From Pyropia yezoensis (Eukaryota > Rhodophyta > Bangiophyceae > Bangiales > Bangiaceae): a stretch of 64,000 bases of DNA. Numbering within the stretch: position 1 is the stretch's first letter; every line of letters begins with the position of its first letter. The notes under the pieces are model-generated. The model had not been told where the DNA came from. It saw only the letters and a program-made list of their open reading frames with translations, and did not search any database. The stretch spans positions 24,041,346 through 24,105,345 of the forward strand of contig CM020618.1 of assembly GCA_009829735.1 (NCBI GenBank). Reading direction: 5' to 3'. The position numbers and the translations under genes were made by a program. This document shows positions 21,701 to 33,060 of this stretch, piece by piece.

Positions 21701-22045
21701 CTAGGTGGGCAATGCAAACGTACCCCCACCCGTGGGTGAGGCCCAGGCCCCCCACTCACGGGAGGTAAAGGTAGAGCGGTCGCCGAAGCCGTGGGCTGCC
21801 TCCCCATCAGGGGTCGCGCCTGGAGTGGCTTGTACCAGGCCGGGAGCCTCACCGGCGCCTGGCACTCCACCCGGAGGCAGGTCCAAACGGGACAAACTCG
21901 TGCGTTCCCGCTGAGCGGCCGACTCAACACCAGGGTTGGTCCGTGAGGCGCCACCGGGAGCTTCGCCGGTGCCTGCTGTCACATTTGACGTTTCCACAAG
22001 TGTAGGACCTCCTCCTTGAGGAGGAGCAGAAGTTTCAGACTGCAT
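21701..22045 (-). CDS. Leader ORF upstream of gag (element C)
   Basis: ATG 22045 to TAG 21701-21703, 114 residues, rich in Gly, Pro and Thr, in the same frame as gag and only 6 nt from its ATG. Either a short upstream ORF or the N-terminal part of Gag cut off by a nonsense change; the Gag of element B has a comparable Gly/Pro/Thr-rich N-terminal region in frame, which favours the second reading. Confidence 0.45.
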   Translation of the reverse strand: MQSETSAPPQGGGPTLVETSNVTAGTGEAPGGASRTNPGVESAAQRERTSLSRLDLPPGGVPGAGEAPGLVQATPGATPDGEAAHGFGDRSTFTSREWGAWASPTGGGTFALPT

Positions 22046-22171
22046 CTTGACCCACCTGTAAAGGCTAGAAAGAAAAGGTATCAGGGGTCACAACCCAACC
22101 ACAGAGCACACGACCAAGAAACCACCCAACAAAAGGAGAGGAGAGGAGACCAGAAGGTGGAGCGAATCCCC

Positions 22172-22189
22172 TCCCCTGCTGCTCCACCA
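22172..22189 (-). promoter_or_regulatory. Primer binding site of element C
   Basis: Shares 17 consecutive bases with the site of element B (TGGTGGAGCAGCAGGGG in element sense), two bases from the adjoining LTR fragment. Confidence 0.78.
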
Positions 22190-22191
22190 AA

Positions 22192-22302
22192 TGTGGTGGT
22201 TATCTGGGCGTAAGCCCACACCAGCGGGGTACCTTATCCTCCTGAAGGAGATGGTGGGGAACCCGGGGTATAAACCCTGGAGTCAGAACCGCCGGAACGT
22301 AG
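22192..22302 (-). repeat. LTR fragment of element C (inner end)
   Basis: In element sense it ends ...AACCACCACA directly beside the primer binding site, as a 5' LTR should. Only about 110 bp remain before the sequence switches to plus-strand RT, so the LTR is truncated or the element was broken here. Confidence 0.65.
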
Positions 22303-25153
22303 AGCTCCGTCCCCAAGCCTGGGGGCGGTAAACGATTTTGCATCGACTACCGTCGTCTTCATGAGATGATGGTGAAGGATGCATATCCTATACCGCGTAT
22401 GGACGAGTGCTTAGATTCACTCGGGAACGCCAACGTCTTTTCGACGGTGGATTGTAATGGTGGCTACTGGCAAATACCGGTAGCCAAGGAGGACCCGCCG
22501 TTAACGGCCTTTACGTGCCACTCTGGAACTTGGCAGTGCAAGCGCCTCCCTTTTGGGTTGTGCAACGCGCCAGCCACCTTTCAGCGTGCCATGGACATGA
22601 TCCTGGCAGGCGTGAAGTGGCAGATATGCCTCGTCGTCTTGAATGACGTTATTGTCTTTTCCCAAGTCGGCGGAGGATCATTTAGAGCACCTTGAGACGG
22701 TGCTCTCCCTCCTCAAGGCCCATGGGGTTTCCCTCAAAGCCAACAAGTGCCACCTCTTTCAAGAGGAGGTCGACTACCTCGGCCATGTCATAAGACCTGG
22801 CCGCGTTCTCGTTAACGAGAAAAATACGAGAGCGCTACGAGGGTTGCAATACCCTCGTACACAAACCCAGATGAAAGGTTTTCTGGGGATGTGCGGCGTC
22901 TATCGGCGCTTCGTACGGGACTCCGCCAAATTAGCGAAGCCCCTTACCGCGCTGACGAGTACCAAGCTTCCTACGAAGCTATCTCCCCCCACAGAGGTGG
23001 AGAGGAACGCTTTCGAGACGCTACGGGGGCTGCTTCGATCACCCCCCGTGTTAGCGATACCTCGGATTGGCGGCCACTATATAGTGGACGTGGACGCGAG
23101 CTATGAGCAGCTCGGCTGTTGTCTATTACAGCAGCAACCCGACGGGGAATACCTCCCTGTAGGGTATTACTCCCGGCTGTTGAGCCCGGACGAGAGAAAT
23201 TATCACGTCACCGAGATTGAAGCGCTTTGTGTCGCATGGGCCGTGACACACCTACGATCCTACCTTGAAGGGGAGGAATTTGTAATAGGGTGTGATCACC
23301 GTGCCCTTTTGTCGGTGCTGGCTACAAATAGCCCAAACATACGGATTAACCGTTGGCGGCTTCAGCTGTCTGAGTTCACCTACAAACTCCGGTATAAACC
23401 GGGGGCCGACCATAAGGTGGCCGCCGCTTTGTCACGCTTGCCCACGGACGAGCCTGACAAGGCTCCTATGGATGAGGACCTTCCGGTCCTCGCCACGGTG
23501 ACCCGGTCTGCTCAGGCTTTGGCCGGGCGGAGCGAGAAGCATCGCCTTTTGGGGCCCATTACGGTAGAGGAGCTTACAAAAGCTCAGGCTGAGGACACCT
23601 TCTGCCTGGAACGGCGGGAGGAATGGGAGTCGGTACCTCCCCCTGACCCGAAATGGGCCAGGAAGGCTTTCTTCTTCGAGAACGAGGAAGGAATACTATG
23701 CCGGAGGTCCTTCTTCCTGGACACCACTCAGATGGTGATCCCCACATCTCTGCGGGAACGTCTTATGACGTACCACCATGAGTTACCATTGGCGGCTCAT
23801 CCTGGGGCTCGCCGGATGTACGCCACGCTGAGGCGTGGGGTCTACTGGCCCACCATGATTGTAGACGTGTACAAACACGTCTCCCAGTGCACGGGGTGTG
23901 CTCCAAATGGGCTGGATGAGCGTAGGCATACGTCTACGCTCAAGCTATTCCCAGCCAACGAGGCCTTCGCCAGCCTGGTGATGGATATTCTCGGACCCTT
24001 ACCCGCTTCTGAAAGCGGTAACAGGTTTATACTTGTTATGGTGGACCGTTTTTGTAAGCTCACCCGGGCGGTCCCCATGAAGGAGATTACCGCGGTGGCA
24101 GTGGCTTCGGCTTTTATTGACGCCTGGGTAGCGTCTTATGGCATACCCGACTCAACGCTGACCGATAACGGTCCGCAGTTTGCTTCCGTCTTTTTCCAGG
24201 GGGTCTTAGGACTCCTACGGATTGAGGCGAAGTATACGACGCCTTACCACCCCCAAACAAATGGGCAGGTGGAGCGATGTACTCGCACTATTATAAGGCA
24301 TCTCCGGGTTTATACCGCGGAGCACCCAAAGGAGTGGGACCGTTATGTCTCACTCCTCACAACGGCCTATAACACTCAAGTGCATTCTAGCACTGGACAG
24401 GCCCCCCTCATGTTTGTGAGCCCAAGGCGGCTCCAAACCATGGGGGTCGAGCGCCTCCCTAAGCTCCGTCCCCTTAAGGAGAAGGAGGACTTGGAGGAAG
24501 GCGAGGAAGAGGACTCCCGGACCGCAGCCTTACGGTTTGTGGAAGACTTGAAGAGCATCATTCCCCAGGTGCGTAAGCACCTGGCCAAGGCGCAGGAGGC
24601 GCATAAGAAAGCCTTTGACGCCACTGTCGCGGAGAAGAATAAGGACCTGCGGGAGGGGGACTGGGTCTTCCTGGCCTCCCATACCCGTAAGCGGTCTAAC
24701 CTCGCTCATAAGAGCGTGGGCCCCTACATGGTCTTGAGGACCGATGGGCGACGCTTCACTGTCGAGACCCCTTCAGGGATCCGAACGGTTACGAGTGACC
24801 ATGTCACTCGTGCCCCGGCACGCCAAGCAGGCCATCCTGCCTGGGCACGTGCCGAGGCAACACGAGCCAACTTTAAAGTGGCTCAGCCCTCCCCGAGCAC
24901 AGGAGATGGCAGAGAGTACGTGTTCGAGAAGTTTGTGGACCACCGCTTTCATGCGGAGACAGCGCTTGAATTACGCATACGCTGGTTCGGCTATGGCCCC
25001 CAGGTTGATACCTGGCGGCTAGCAACGGGTTTGCCGGCTGAAGCCGTGCGAAGATATTGCAGGAGAAGGAAGCTTAAAATTCGGGTTACCCCGAGTGGCA
25101 TCTTCTTTTATGCCACGGTACTAAGAGGTAAGGGGCAGAAGCTTGGACTTTAA
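22303..25153 (+). pseudogene. RT, RNase H, integrase and chromodomain (element D)
   Basis: Plus-strand pol beginning abruptly in RT at VPKPGGGKRFCIDYRR. The catalytic box reads VLND instead of YLDD (about 22633-22648), so RT would be inactive. A single-base frameshift near 22660-22680 separates it from the long open frame 22643-25153. That frame holds the RT thumb (YLGHVIRPGRV, FLGMCGVYRRF), RNase H (VDVDASYEQLG), the integrase zinc region, the DDE core (LVMDILGPLP, LTDNGPQFAS, NGQVERC) and the chromodomain-like tail (ELRIRWFGYGPQVDTW). It is very close to copy A at 1-1263. Its missing 5' part is probably the inverted half at 19047-22302. Confidence 0.9.
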
Positions 25154-25845
25154 TGGAAGTCGCCCTCTCTAATCTCTCCCGCCGACTGTGACGACTACGC
25201 TTTCCATTAAGAAGACAAGGAGCACCCCACCGCGCATGGTCACCTCTGCGCTAGCATTGTGGGAAAATGTTTGCTTCGACCGTAAGGTCGTGGGTTCACG
25301 TTCACGGCATCGGTCGTGGACCTTCCCCGCGAGGCTATCACCTACGTGAGGAAGCGCAAGGCTTAAGACGATGGCGGACGCCGTCGTCGTCGCCAAAACC
25401 TTTTGCGTCGACCCCATATGGGGTCGCCTTGCTAACGGCGTCGATGGCGTACGCCCCGACGGCCGTTTACACTGGTACCGTGGTACCACTTGGCCAACTC
25501 ACCCGCCAGAAGGGGGTGGTGGACGCGTACGTTTACACGCGTGCGTTGCTTGGCACGTGGCCGTCGTCACCCCCATGGGGGTGCACCGGCAAAGGGCGTG
25601 CAAGCAGAGTGACGGGAGAGGGTCAGAAGACCCTCCCACAGTTGCCGCCCTTGACGGTGGCAACAACGACCGCTCGCCCTTGCCCTTGGTGGAGTCGTGC
25701 CGATCCTCGTCCAGAGGGACGAGCGGTACGCCCAGGTGGGTGTCGACCCCATCAGGGGTTGACCCACGGTCACCCTCCGGTATGTCATCCACCCCCATAG
25801 GAGGGTGGTCTCCCGGAGAGGACATAGCGGCCGCCCAGAAGGGCG
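25154..25845. other. Unassigned sequence 3' of pol D
   Basis: Where copies A, B and E carry the antisense accessory gene, I find no recognisable version of it here. Open frames exist on both strands but show no family motif. A short stem TCGGG/CCCGA at 25081-25094 near the pol end parallels copy A. Confidence 0.4.
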
Positions 25846-26250
25846 GCCCTGCAACAAGGAAGCAGGCGCCCGCCCACAGCGGCGACGCGTCCGGCCAGAA
25901 GTTGCCCGCCCACAGAGGGGGCGCGACGACAACAAGAGCGCCCGCCCTTGGTGGCGGCGCGGCGGGGAGGAAGAGGTCCGCCGACAGCGGCGGTGCAGCC
26001 ACGACGACAGCGCCGGCCCGCAGCGGCCGGACAAAGACAACGGCGACCGCCCACAGCGGCGCCGCAAGAAGGACGACAAGGCCGGCCCACAGCGGCCGGA
26101 CAACTGCAAAGCCGCGCGCCCGCAGCGGCAGCGCGGCCACGACAACGCCGGCCCACAGCGGCCGGACCACAGCAACGGTGCCCGCCCGCAGCGGCGGCGC
26201 GCCGAGGAGGAGGTGCCCGCCCGCAGCGGCGGCGCACAGATAAGCCGATG
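25846..26250. repeat. Degenerate minisatellite (about 33-36 bp units)
   Basis: Imperfect tandem units built on GCCCACAGCGGCCGGAC or variants; on the plus strand they would read as repeats of A-H-S-G. Open frames through it on both strands are repeat artefacts. Confidence 0.7.
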
Positions 26251-26534
26251 TAAGACGCCCGGAAGGCCGGCACACTCCGAGCGGAGACCCCCGTTTAAAG
26301 GGGAGAGGGGGGGGGGCGAGTAAGGTGCCCCGCCGAAAAACGGAGGGGTCCCACAAGGAGGCCGGTGGCTCCACCGTATGGTGGAGCCAAGGACGAGGTC
26401 GACAAGGAGGGGAGGGGTGACACTCTCTCTCCCCTACAGACCCCGCGGTTGAACCCTCGTCATAGGGCGCGAAGAGCGAAGACGCCCGGGAAAGCCCGGG
26501 TCGCACCCGTTCGGCGCACGCCCGGTGCCCCCGG

Positions 26535-26722
26535 ATGGGGAAAACCCTCAAGTCCATGTTCGATTTACTATCAAGCAAAGTATCCCTGACTTAGGAAAGT
26601 TCGGGATCAAATGCAAAGGGAGGAACGGGTCAGACCAGTTGTCCCCTGTCCCATTATGGCGCGCTCTGCCCCCCTGCGTGTTGCCAGTTCTGCCACACTC
26701 ACGGGCCCTACCTGATTCTACA
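26535..26722 (-). repeat. LTR-like fragment related to element B LTR
   Basis: The plus-strand text (AAAACCCTCAAGTCC, a TTTACTATCAAGC stretch, then AAATGCAAAGGGAGGAACGG) parallels the right two-fifths of the B LTR at 14874-15030, with many differences. It is fused directly to the middle of a gag gene on its right, so it does not bound an intact element. Confidence 0.6.
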
Positions 26723-27482
26723 AGCACATCGGGAGGCGCGTCGATCACCAGCTACGCAGAAGCCGTGAACTGGTTCCTGGAGACCTATGCTGAGCCCCAT
26801 GCGCTCGCCGTGGCCCAACACAAGTTCAGCACGCCCAACACAAGTTCAGCAGGCCCAACACAAGTTCAGCAGGGCCACGAAGGAACCGGACGAGACAATT
26901 GAGGCCTTTGCTCTGCGGCTCCGTGGGCTCACCGAGTCGGTTGCGAACATCCACTCGGAAGGGACCATGAAACAGCAACTGATCCAAGGGCTCCCTGATT
27001 TCCTTCGCACCGATGCGTACGTCTTCAATGACTCGAAACGGACCTATCAGCAGCTCGTTACCTTTGCCGCCGGGAAGCACAAGGCGGCCGCCGATGTGAT
27101 TAAGATGGCCCAGGGCCAAGCGTCTTCTCCGCGGGGCTCTACATCTGGGGCCACACATCGGCCCGTTGATTTCGAGCCCCAGAAGCCTACTGATCCTGAG
27201 CCGCTGCTGACCGTGGATTCGACGGGCCCTACGACGGTTCTGAAGCCGCCCGTGGAAAAGAAAACGGACACGATTGACCCTGGCAAGACGTACGGGCTCA
27301 AGGCCCCCACGGTTCCGTATGTGAGGGGCCGGACTCTGGACAGCCGACTCCTCTTTCGGTGCTACCTCTGTTGGGAGGCGGGCCACATGGCCCACCAATG
27401 TCCCACACTGACGGAGGCGAAGCGAAAGATTGTCCAGAAGGCCCGTGATAACTTCCTTGGAGCCACACGGGGCCGGAATTAG
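26723..27482 (+). pseudogene. Truncated gag with zinc knuckle and 20-bp repeat expansion
   Basis: It begins in mid-gag (SITSYAEAVNWFLETYAE, compare LELVNWLLR in B and C). It then runs into three copies of a 20-bp unit (about 26812-26872) that shift the frame, and continues in another frame as EPDETIEAFALRLRGL, LIQGLPDFLR and a CCHC knuckle (CYLCWEAGHMAHQC, about 27360-27402) to TAG 27480-27482. A third Gag type in the window. No protease follows. Confidence 0.7.
26812..26872. repeat. 20-bp tandem repeat, three copies, inside gag
   Basis: Unit GCCCAACACAAGTTCAGCAG, nearly perfect. Since 20 is not a multiple of three, each added copy changes the reading frame. Confidence 0.88.
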
Positions 27483-27782
27483 TCTACCGAGGTCCATCCT
27501 AAGGCGGACCACGAGTTCCATCGCAAGACCCGGATCGCTATGGTCTAGTCGTTGTGCGATGGGATCAGCCTCTCGGACGACGAGGCGGATCGTGATGATC
27601 CCGAGAACGGTGGCCCTGAGGATCCCAAGCCCCTGGGAAAAGAGTAAGGGGGGGCGGGCCCAAGAGGTTCACTCCCCGTCAACCCGATAGTTCTTGTTTG
27701 ACTTCTTCTGCGCTGGGCTTCTCGAAGATCTTCCGGGGCCTTAATGTACTAGTGGCATAAAATCCGCGAGGCCGAACAACCC
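27483..27782. other. Short spacer between two retroelement fragments
   Basis: Acidic and basic short frames only; no LTR of the following element could be found here. Confidence 0.4.
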
Positions 27783-28478
27783 GTGGCTTTCTCCGGTAAA
27801 CCTGGGACGGTTGAAGCGCGGTGCTCGCATATAGATTTCTATGTGCGACTGAGCGACCCCGACGATGCGTGCAGTATCGCTTGCACCTTCCTCGACGGTG
27901 AAGCGTTCGACTGGTGGAAGGTCCATAGTCAGACTACAGCTGTCCTGAACTGGGAATCCTTCCGTTCTGCGCTAATCGGACGGTTCAGTCCACTGCGCAA
28001 AGCACAAGCGGCACGAGACAAGCTGCACTCGTGGCGCCAGATCATAGACGTCGGAACGCTCAACAGGACGTTTCTGAGCGTCCTCTTGGACATCCTTGAC
28101 ATCACGGAAGCCGAAAAGATTGGCCGCTACACCCGAGGCTTGAAGCGGGACATCTGGCAGGCTCTTTGTCTGAAGACCTACTCAGATCTTGAATCGCTCA
28201 TGACTGACGCTTTGCGCGTGGAGGCTGCCAAGGCTGGTGCTTCGACGCACCTCGGGGGCACATATGCAAAGCCGTCCACGACGGGTGTCATTCCCATGGA
28301 TATCTCCAGCATCAAAGTCGAGAAACTCACGCCTGAAGAGCGTCAGCGCTGCATGCGTAAAGGTCTCTGCCTCCGCTGCCGCGAGAAAAGACACATGGCC
28401 AGGACTGCCCAAACGGTCAGCGGAACTGAAGCAGCAACCGTCATCATAACCGGTGCCAGACGCTTCTTCGGTTCCTGA
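27783..28478 (+). pseudogene. Gag of a second, decayed chromovirus
   Basis: The first in-frame codon at 27783 is GTG. The text is of the Retrotrans_gag type: CTFLDGEAFDWWKVHS, then WESFRSALIGRFSPL. The zinc knuckle is degenerate (CLRCREKRHMARTA; the last Cys is lost). GC content is clearly lower than in the neighbouring elements and host genes, suggesting a different origin or age. No 5' LTR was found upstream. Confidence 0.75.
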
Positions 28479-29465
28479 AAACATGTCGTCACCATTTGAA
28501 GGCCCGCGTCTCGGGCTTCTGCTTTTTGCTGCCTCTGTCAATGGACATCTGGTTCAGGTGCTGTTTGACGACGGATCTTCCATCAACATCGTATCAAGGC
28601 ACCTCGTGAATATCCTGAATGTAACCCCAAAAGAAACGGACTTCGCGGCTAACATGCCCGATGGCCGCGCCCACGTCCTCGCAGAGACCTTTGAACCCTT
28701 AGATATTCACATCGGTCCATAACAAGAACGCCTGCGGTTTGCTGTATGCGACTTAAGTGCGTACGACATCATTCTCGGAAAGAAATGACGTGACGACAAG
28801 GACGTCAAAATCAACAAGAAGAAGAACAAAATCTCCTTCGAATTTCACCGCAAGAACATCTCCAGCCCTGCCTCCCTTAAGAAACCCCATTGCCTGATTA
28901 GTAGGCAACGCTTCGCCAAGGACCTTATCCGAAAAGTTCCTTTCCTTGCCATCTACCTGCAATCCGAAGATCCTTTCAGCGCCTTTGACATCAATGCAAT
29001 CAAAATGGGAACAGCAGAAGACAAGAAAGTTAACGTCGCATCAAGGCGCGTCGTCGTCATTCTGAATGTGACCACGAAAGAAACGGTGTTCGCGGCTAAC
29101 TCGCCCGATGGTCGCGTCTACGTCATTACAGATACCATTGAAACCTAAGAGATCCACATCGGCCCATACCAAGAACGTCTGCGGTTTGCTGTACGCGAAG
29201 TGTGTACGACATCATCCTCGGAAAGAAATGGCGTCACGGCAAGGATGCCAAAATCAACACCTAGAAGAAGAAGATCTGCTTCGAGTTTAACCACAAGAAC
29301 ATCTCCATCACTGCCTGCCTCAAAAACCCCCATTGCCTGATTAGTAGGCGACGCCTCGCACAGGACCTTACCCAAAACATTCATGTCTTCGCCATCTTCC
29401 TGCAATCCGAAGATCCTTCCAAAACCTTTGCCATCAATGCAATCAAAATGGGAACCGCTGAAGAC
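28453..29465 (+). pseudogene. Protease region with internal tandem duplication (second chromovirus)
   Basis: Starts with a retropepsin-like segment in which the active site is altered (VLFDDGSSINIVS) and has stops within about 90 codons. A stretch of roughly 430 bp then occurs twice in tandem, 28590-29030 and 29036-29465, both ending ATCAATGCAATCAAAATGGGAAC, with about 15-20% difference. Both copies contain stops. The second copy leads directly into RT. Confidence 0.65.
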
Positions 29466-31400
29466 AAGAATGACGTCCAAGAGATTCTCAAAGAGTACGC
29501 CGACGTCTTCCCAGAAGAGCTTCCGGATGGACTTCCTCCTGAACGCAGGCACAAGTTCAGCGTCAAGCTTACGGAGGACGCTCAACCCTGTCGCAGTGGC
29601 ATTTATCGCCTATCTGAGTGGGAACTCGATGAACTCAAGACACAACTTGCAACCCTCATACGATAGAGGCTCATCCAACCGCGCACCTCACCGTGAGGCT
29701 CCTCTGTACTCTTTGCAGCGAAGAAGGACGGTGGCTGGCGAATGTGCATCGATAATCGAGCATTGAGCAAGGCCACTATCAATCACGCACATCTCTTCCC
29801 ACGGATTTACGACATCTTCGAGCAAGTGCGAAAAGCTGAGGAATTCACGAAGATCGACCTCCCATCAGGCTACCACCAGATCCGGCCGGACCCTGATACT
29901 ATCCCGCTGACGGCGTTCCGAAGAAAATACGGGTTCTACGAGTTTACCGCGCTACCCTTTGGGCTAACAAATGCCCCCACGATCTTCATGCACCTAATAA
30001 ATGACGTCTTCCGACCCAATCTCTACGATTTCATACGTGTCTACCTCGACAACATCCTGGTCTACAGTGAAAATTACGAAGATCACATTGAGCACCTAAG
30101 GCAAGCCCTGGACAAGTTGCGAGAGCAAAAACTGTACGCCAAGCTTAGCAAATGCCAATTTGCTTGAACAACTGTGGACTACCTCTTCCACGTCAGTTCA
30201 ATCGAAGGCTTGTCTATGGAGGACTACAAGGTCCAAGCCACTCGATCATGGGCAACGTCACAAAGGAAAAACGATGTGCAATTCTTCCTTGGCATGGTCA
30301 ACTTCTATCGTCGATTTATGAAGGGAATGGCATCCGTGGCTTCACATCTCACAATACTCACTGGGAGCATCGACTTTGAATGGAACTCTGACGCCCAGAA
30401 GGCTTTTGAGCAACTCCAAACGCTGACGATAAGTGCACCGGTATTGAGGCCATTTGACAAGAGTTACCCAATCTTTGTGTCCACAGATGCCAGTGGCTAT
30501 GCTGTTGGCGCTGTCCTTGAACAAGATAACGGAAAAGGACGACACCCAGTGGCCTTCTTCTCATTGACTCTGAATATTCACGAACAGCGCTACAGTATCC
30601 GTGCGCGCGAACTGCTCGCAGTAGTACTAACCATTCGACACTGGCGCTGCTACCTCCATGAAAGACCTCTCGAGGTGCACAGCGACTATGAGTCTCTAAG
30701 GTACCTGAAAACCCAAGAGAACCTCAACGACCGCCAAGTCAACTGGCTGCAGCTATTGAAGCAATTCGACTTCAAGATCATCCCCATCAAGGGCACATCG
30801 AACCCCGTAGCTGATGCTCTTTCCAGGCAACCACAAGACGCCCCCGACAAGCACGCTCCCAATCAAGATCTCCTTAGTCGTGCGTTAACCAAGATCACCG
30901 AACACCTACCCGAGATAACTGAAATCAACAACCTCATGACCATAAGCCCAAGTGATCAAGACTTTGCCACCCTAGACCAAGAGTACAACGCGGACCCCGA
31001 GTTTGCCGACCTATTTAAAGACCCGGTATCTCCCTACCGGCTTCACATGAGGTTGTTGAAGCGAGGTGACCGTACGTGCATCCGCGTGGGTACTCTATGC
31101 CAGAGACCACTCCATGACTAGCACGACATCCCAAGTCAAGGGCACATGGGAGTCAAAAAAAACACCAACGATATTGCTTTCAAATACTACTGGAAGACGA
31201 TGCGGAAGGACATCCTAAGATACGTACAATCATGTGATTTGTGCCAGCGGAACAATGCTGGCACCCATTCACCTCTGGGTCACCTCAAAGCACTAGATTC
31301 ACCGAACCAACGATGGGCAAGTGTCTCCATGGACTTTATCACCCCTCTTCCACTGACCCCAAAGGGCCACAATGGCAATTAAGTCATTGTAGACAGACTG
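29448..31400 (+). pseudogene. RT-RNase H-integrase N-terminal part (second chromovirus)
   Basis: RT starts DVQEILKEYADVFPEELPDG and shows WRMCIDNRALSKATI, GYHQIRPDPD and LPFGLTNAPTIF. The catalytic box is YLDN (about 30040-30052), so the second Asp is lost. RNase H follows (FVSTDASGYAVGAVLEQ...ELLAVV), then an integrase zinc region (CDLCQRNNAG) and the start of the core (WASVSMDFITPLP). Stops at 29664-29666, 29688, 30165-30167, 31119-31121 and 31381 break the frame. Confidence 0.85.
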
Positions 31401-32388
31401 TCGAAGATGATTCGACTAGCATCAGTGAAGCCCGACCGTCCTGCACCACTCGTAGCGCAACTCTACCATGATCACGTCTACCGTCATCACGGTCTACCAT
31501 CCGACGTCGTCTGCGACCGAGACCGTACCTTCTTCTCCACCTTCTGGCAGTCGCTCGCCGAAATTCTCAAGGTCAAGATCAAGGCATATTCGGCCTATCA
31601 TGCCCAGACGGATGGGCACAACCGAGATCATGAACAAGAAAATTGAAGACGTCCTGCAAAAACCCGTGAACCATCACCAGGGCGATTGGGATCTCTTTCT
31701 TGTCGCTGCAGAAGTAGCTTACAACCGGTCACCCCATGCGGTCACGACGTACTCCACATTCTTCATGAACCATGGGTTTGAACCAAGGACGGTACCGGTG
31801 GACATCCTCGACAGTAAGGAATCGAAACTAACAGCAGTCTCAGATTTGCTACGCAGTCTGCCAAAAGCTCAGGAGACTGCCATTACCGCCATCAAGAAGG
31901 CCAATGAGACTCGCTCGGCGTACGCTAACCGCCGACGCCGACCATGTACGATGGCTGTCGACGGTCTCGTGCTCCTGAGCACCATGAGCCTTATGCCGGA
32001 CGCCTTCCAAGGCGCTCGCAACTTGATGCTGAAGTTTTCGGGACCATACCGAGTCACTGACAACATCAACCATGTTACGCTCCGTTTGGATCTTCCTCAA
32101 GCAGTCCTTGATCGAAAGGTGCACAACGCCTTTCACGCCAGTCTACTGAAGCCGTACAGCGCTGATCCGTATGGTCGACTTCCCCCCACTCCACCTCCGG
32201 TAGCATTTCCGGACGGTTCGGTTGAGTACGAAGTGGGCTCCATCATACGGTCACGAAAGCACAGTGGACGACTGCAGTACCTGGTCAAGTGGAAAGGCTG
32301 CGGTGTCAGCGAGAACACCTGTCTAACCAAGCAAGACCTCGCGAACGCACCTGAAGCTCTCGACGCTTTCCTTCGACGCTCGTGCTAA
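31401..32388 (+). pseudogene. Integrase core end and classical chromodomain (second chromovirus)
   Basis: The core continues in one frame to about 31646 (DVVCDRDRTFFSTFW; the expected TDGQTE-like site reads TDGHNR), then shifts to a second frame that ends at TAA 32386-32388. The C terminus is a classical chromodomain: YEVGSIIRSRKHSGRLQYLV, then KWKGCGVSENT, with Trp-to-Cys changes at expected aromatic positions. The element is dead but clearly a separate lineage from copies A-E. Confidence 0.85.
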
Positions 32389-32397
32389 GGGGGGAAG
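32386..32397 (+). promoter_or_regulatory. Polypurine tract of second chromovirus
   Basis: TAAGGGGGGAAG runs directly into TGTAAGGATT, the usual polypurine-LTR transition; it overlaps the pol stop. Confidence 0.7.
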
Positions 32398-33060
32398 TGT
32401 AAGGATTTCCCCCCTAATCCCATGCCTACTTCCTAAGGGATAATATCTGGGACCTCTCCTTACAGATCCTGCCGAACCAACTCCTGGCAGCATGGATCAA
32501 TTCTTTGTATTTTGGGGCATGACTCGGTGTACCTTCCAGACTCAGGATGAGTCAGCCACTGTCTCACGATCTCTGCCGGCCGCACGACAGCAGCCATCGA
32601 CAGCCCATCATGGCCTGTCGAAAGGCGCCACCTTCAGCGCCCATGACGAGCCACATCTGCCACAGCTGGCAAGTCTGTTAGAATGTCCTCGCTGCAGCAT
32701 TGCAGCGATGTGATTGGCTAGCCGGCTGGCCGATTCGGTCGACTCGATCGAACCGTGCTTACACGCCTCTCGGACCTTCGGACCGACTGGCGTCTGGGGC
32801 CCGCTAGAGCGGCGCACTAGGCGCCGCACGCCGGACCCCTTCGTTTGGGGAAATCTGGGGCTGCACTCCTCTAGTGCGCACGCCCGCCCATGTTTTGTTT
32901 TGAAAGCAATGCTCTGATTTTAGACCGTTTTGTGACTACCGGCGGCGCGACGGGGAAATGGATGCTTTGGGCCACCTCGGGTGCCCCGACGCAAGTTTAT
33001 AGTGCGTGGGTGTCGGCGCCACCGTGGGAGACCGGACGGGCAACCACAGACACAGACCAA
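32398..33060 (+). repeat. 3' LTR of second chromovirus (right end uncertain)
   Basis: Starts TGTAAGGATT at 32398. No second LTR is in the window, so the right end cannot be fixed; a CA near 33052 is one candidate. GC content falls then rises through the segment. Confidence 0.5.

Noticed and set aside
25499..26578. Antisense accessory ORF of element D
   Set aside because: It lies in the right place but shows none of the motifs shared by copies A, B and E and is mostly a translation of the 33-36-bp minisatellite.
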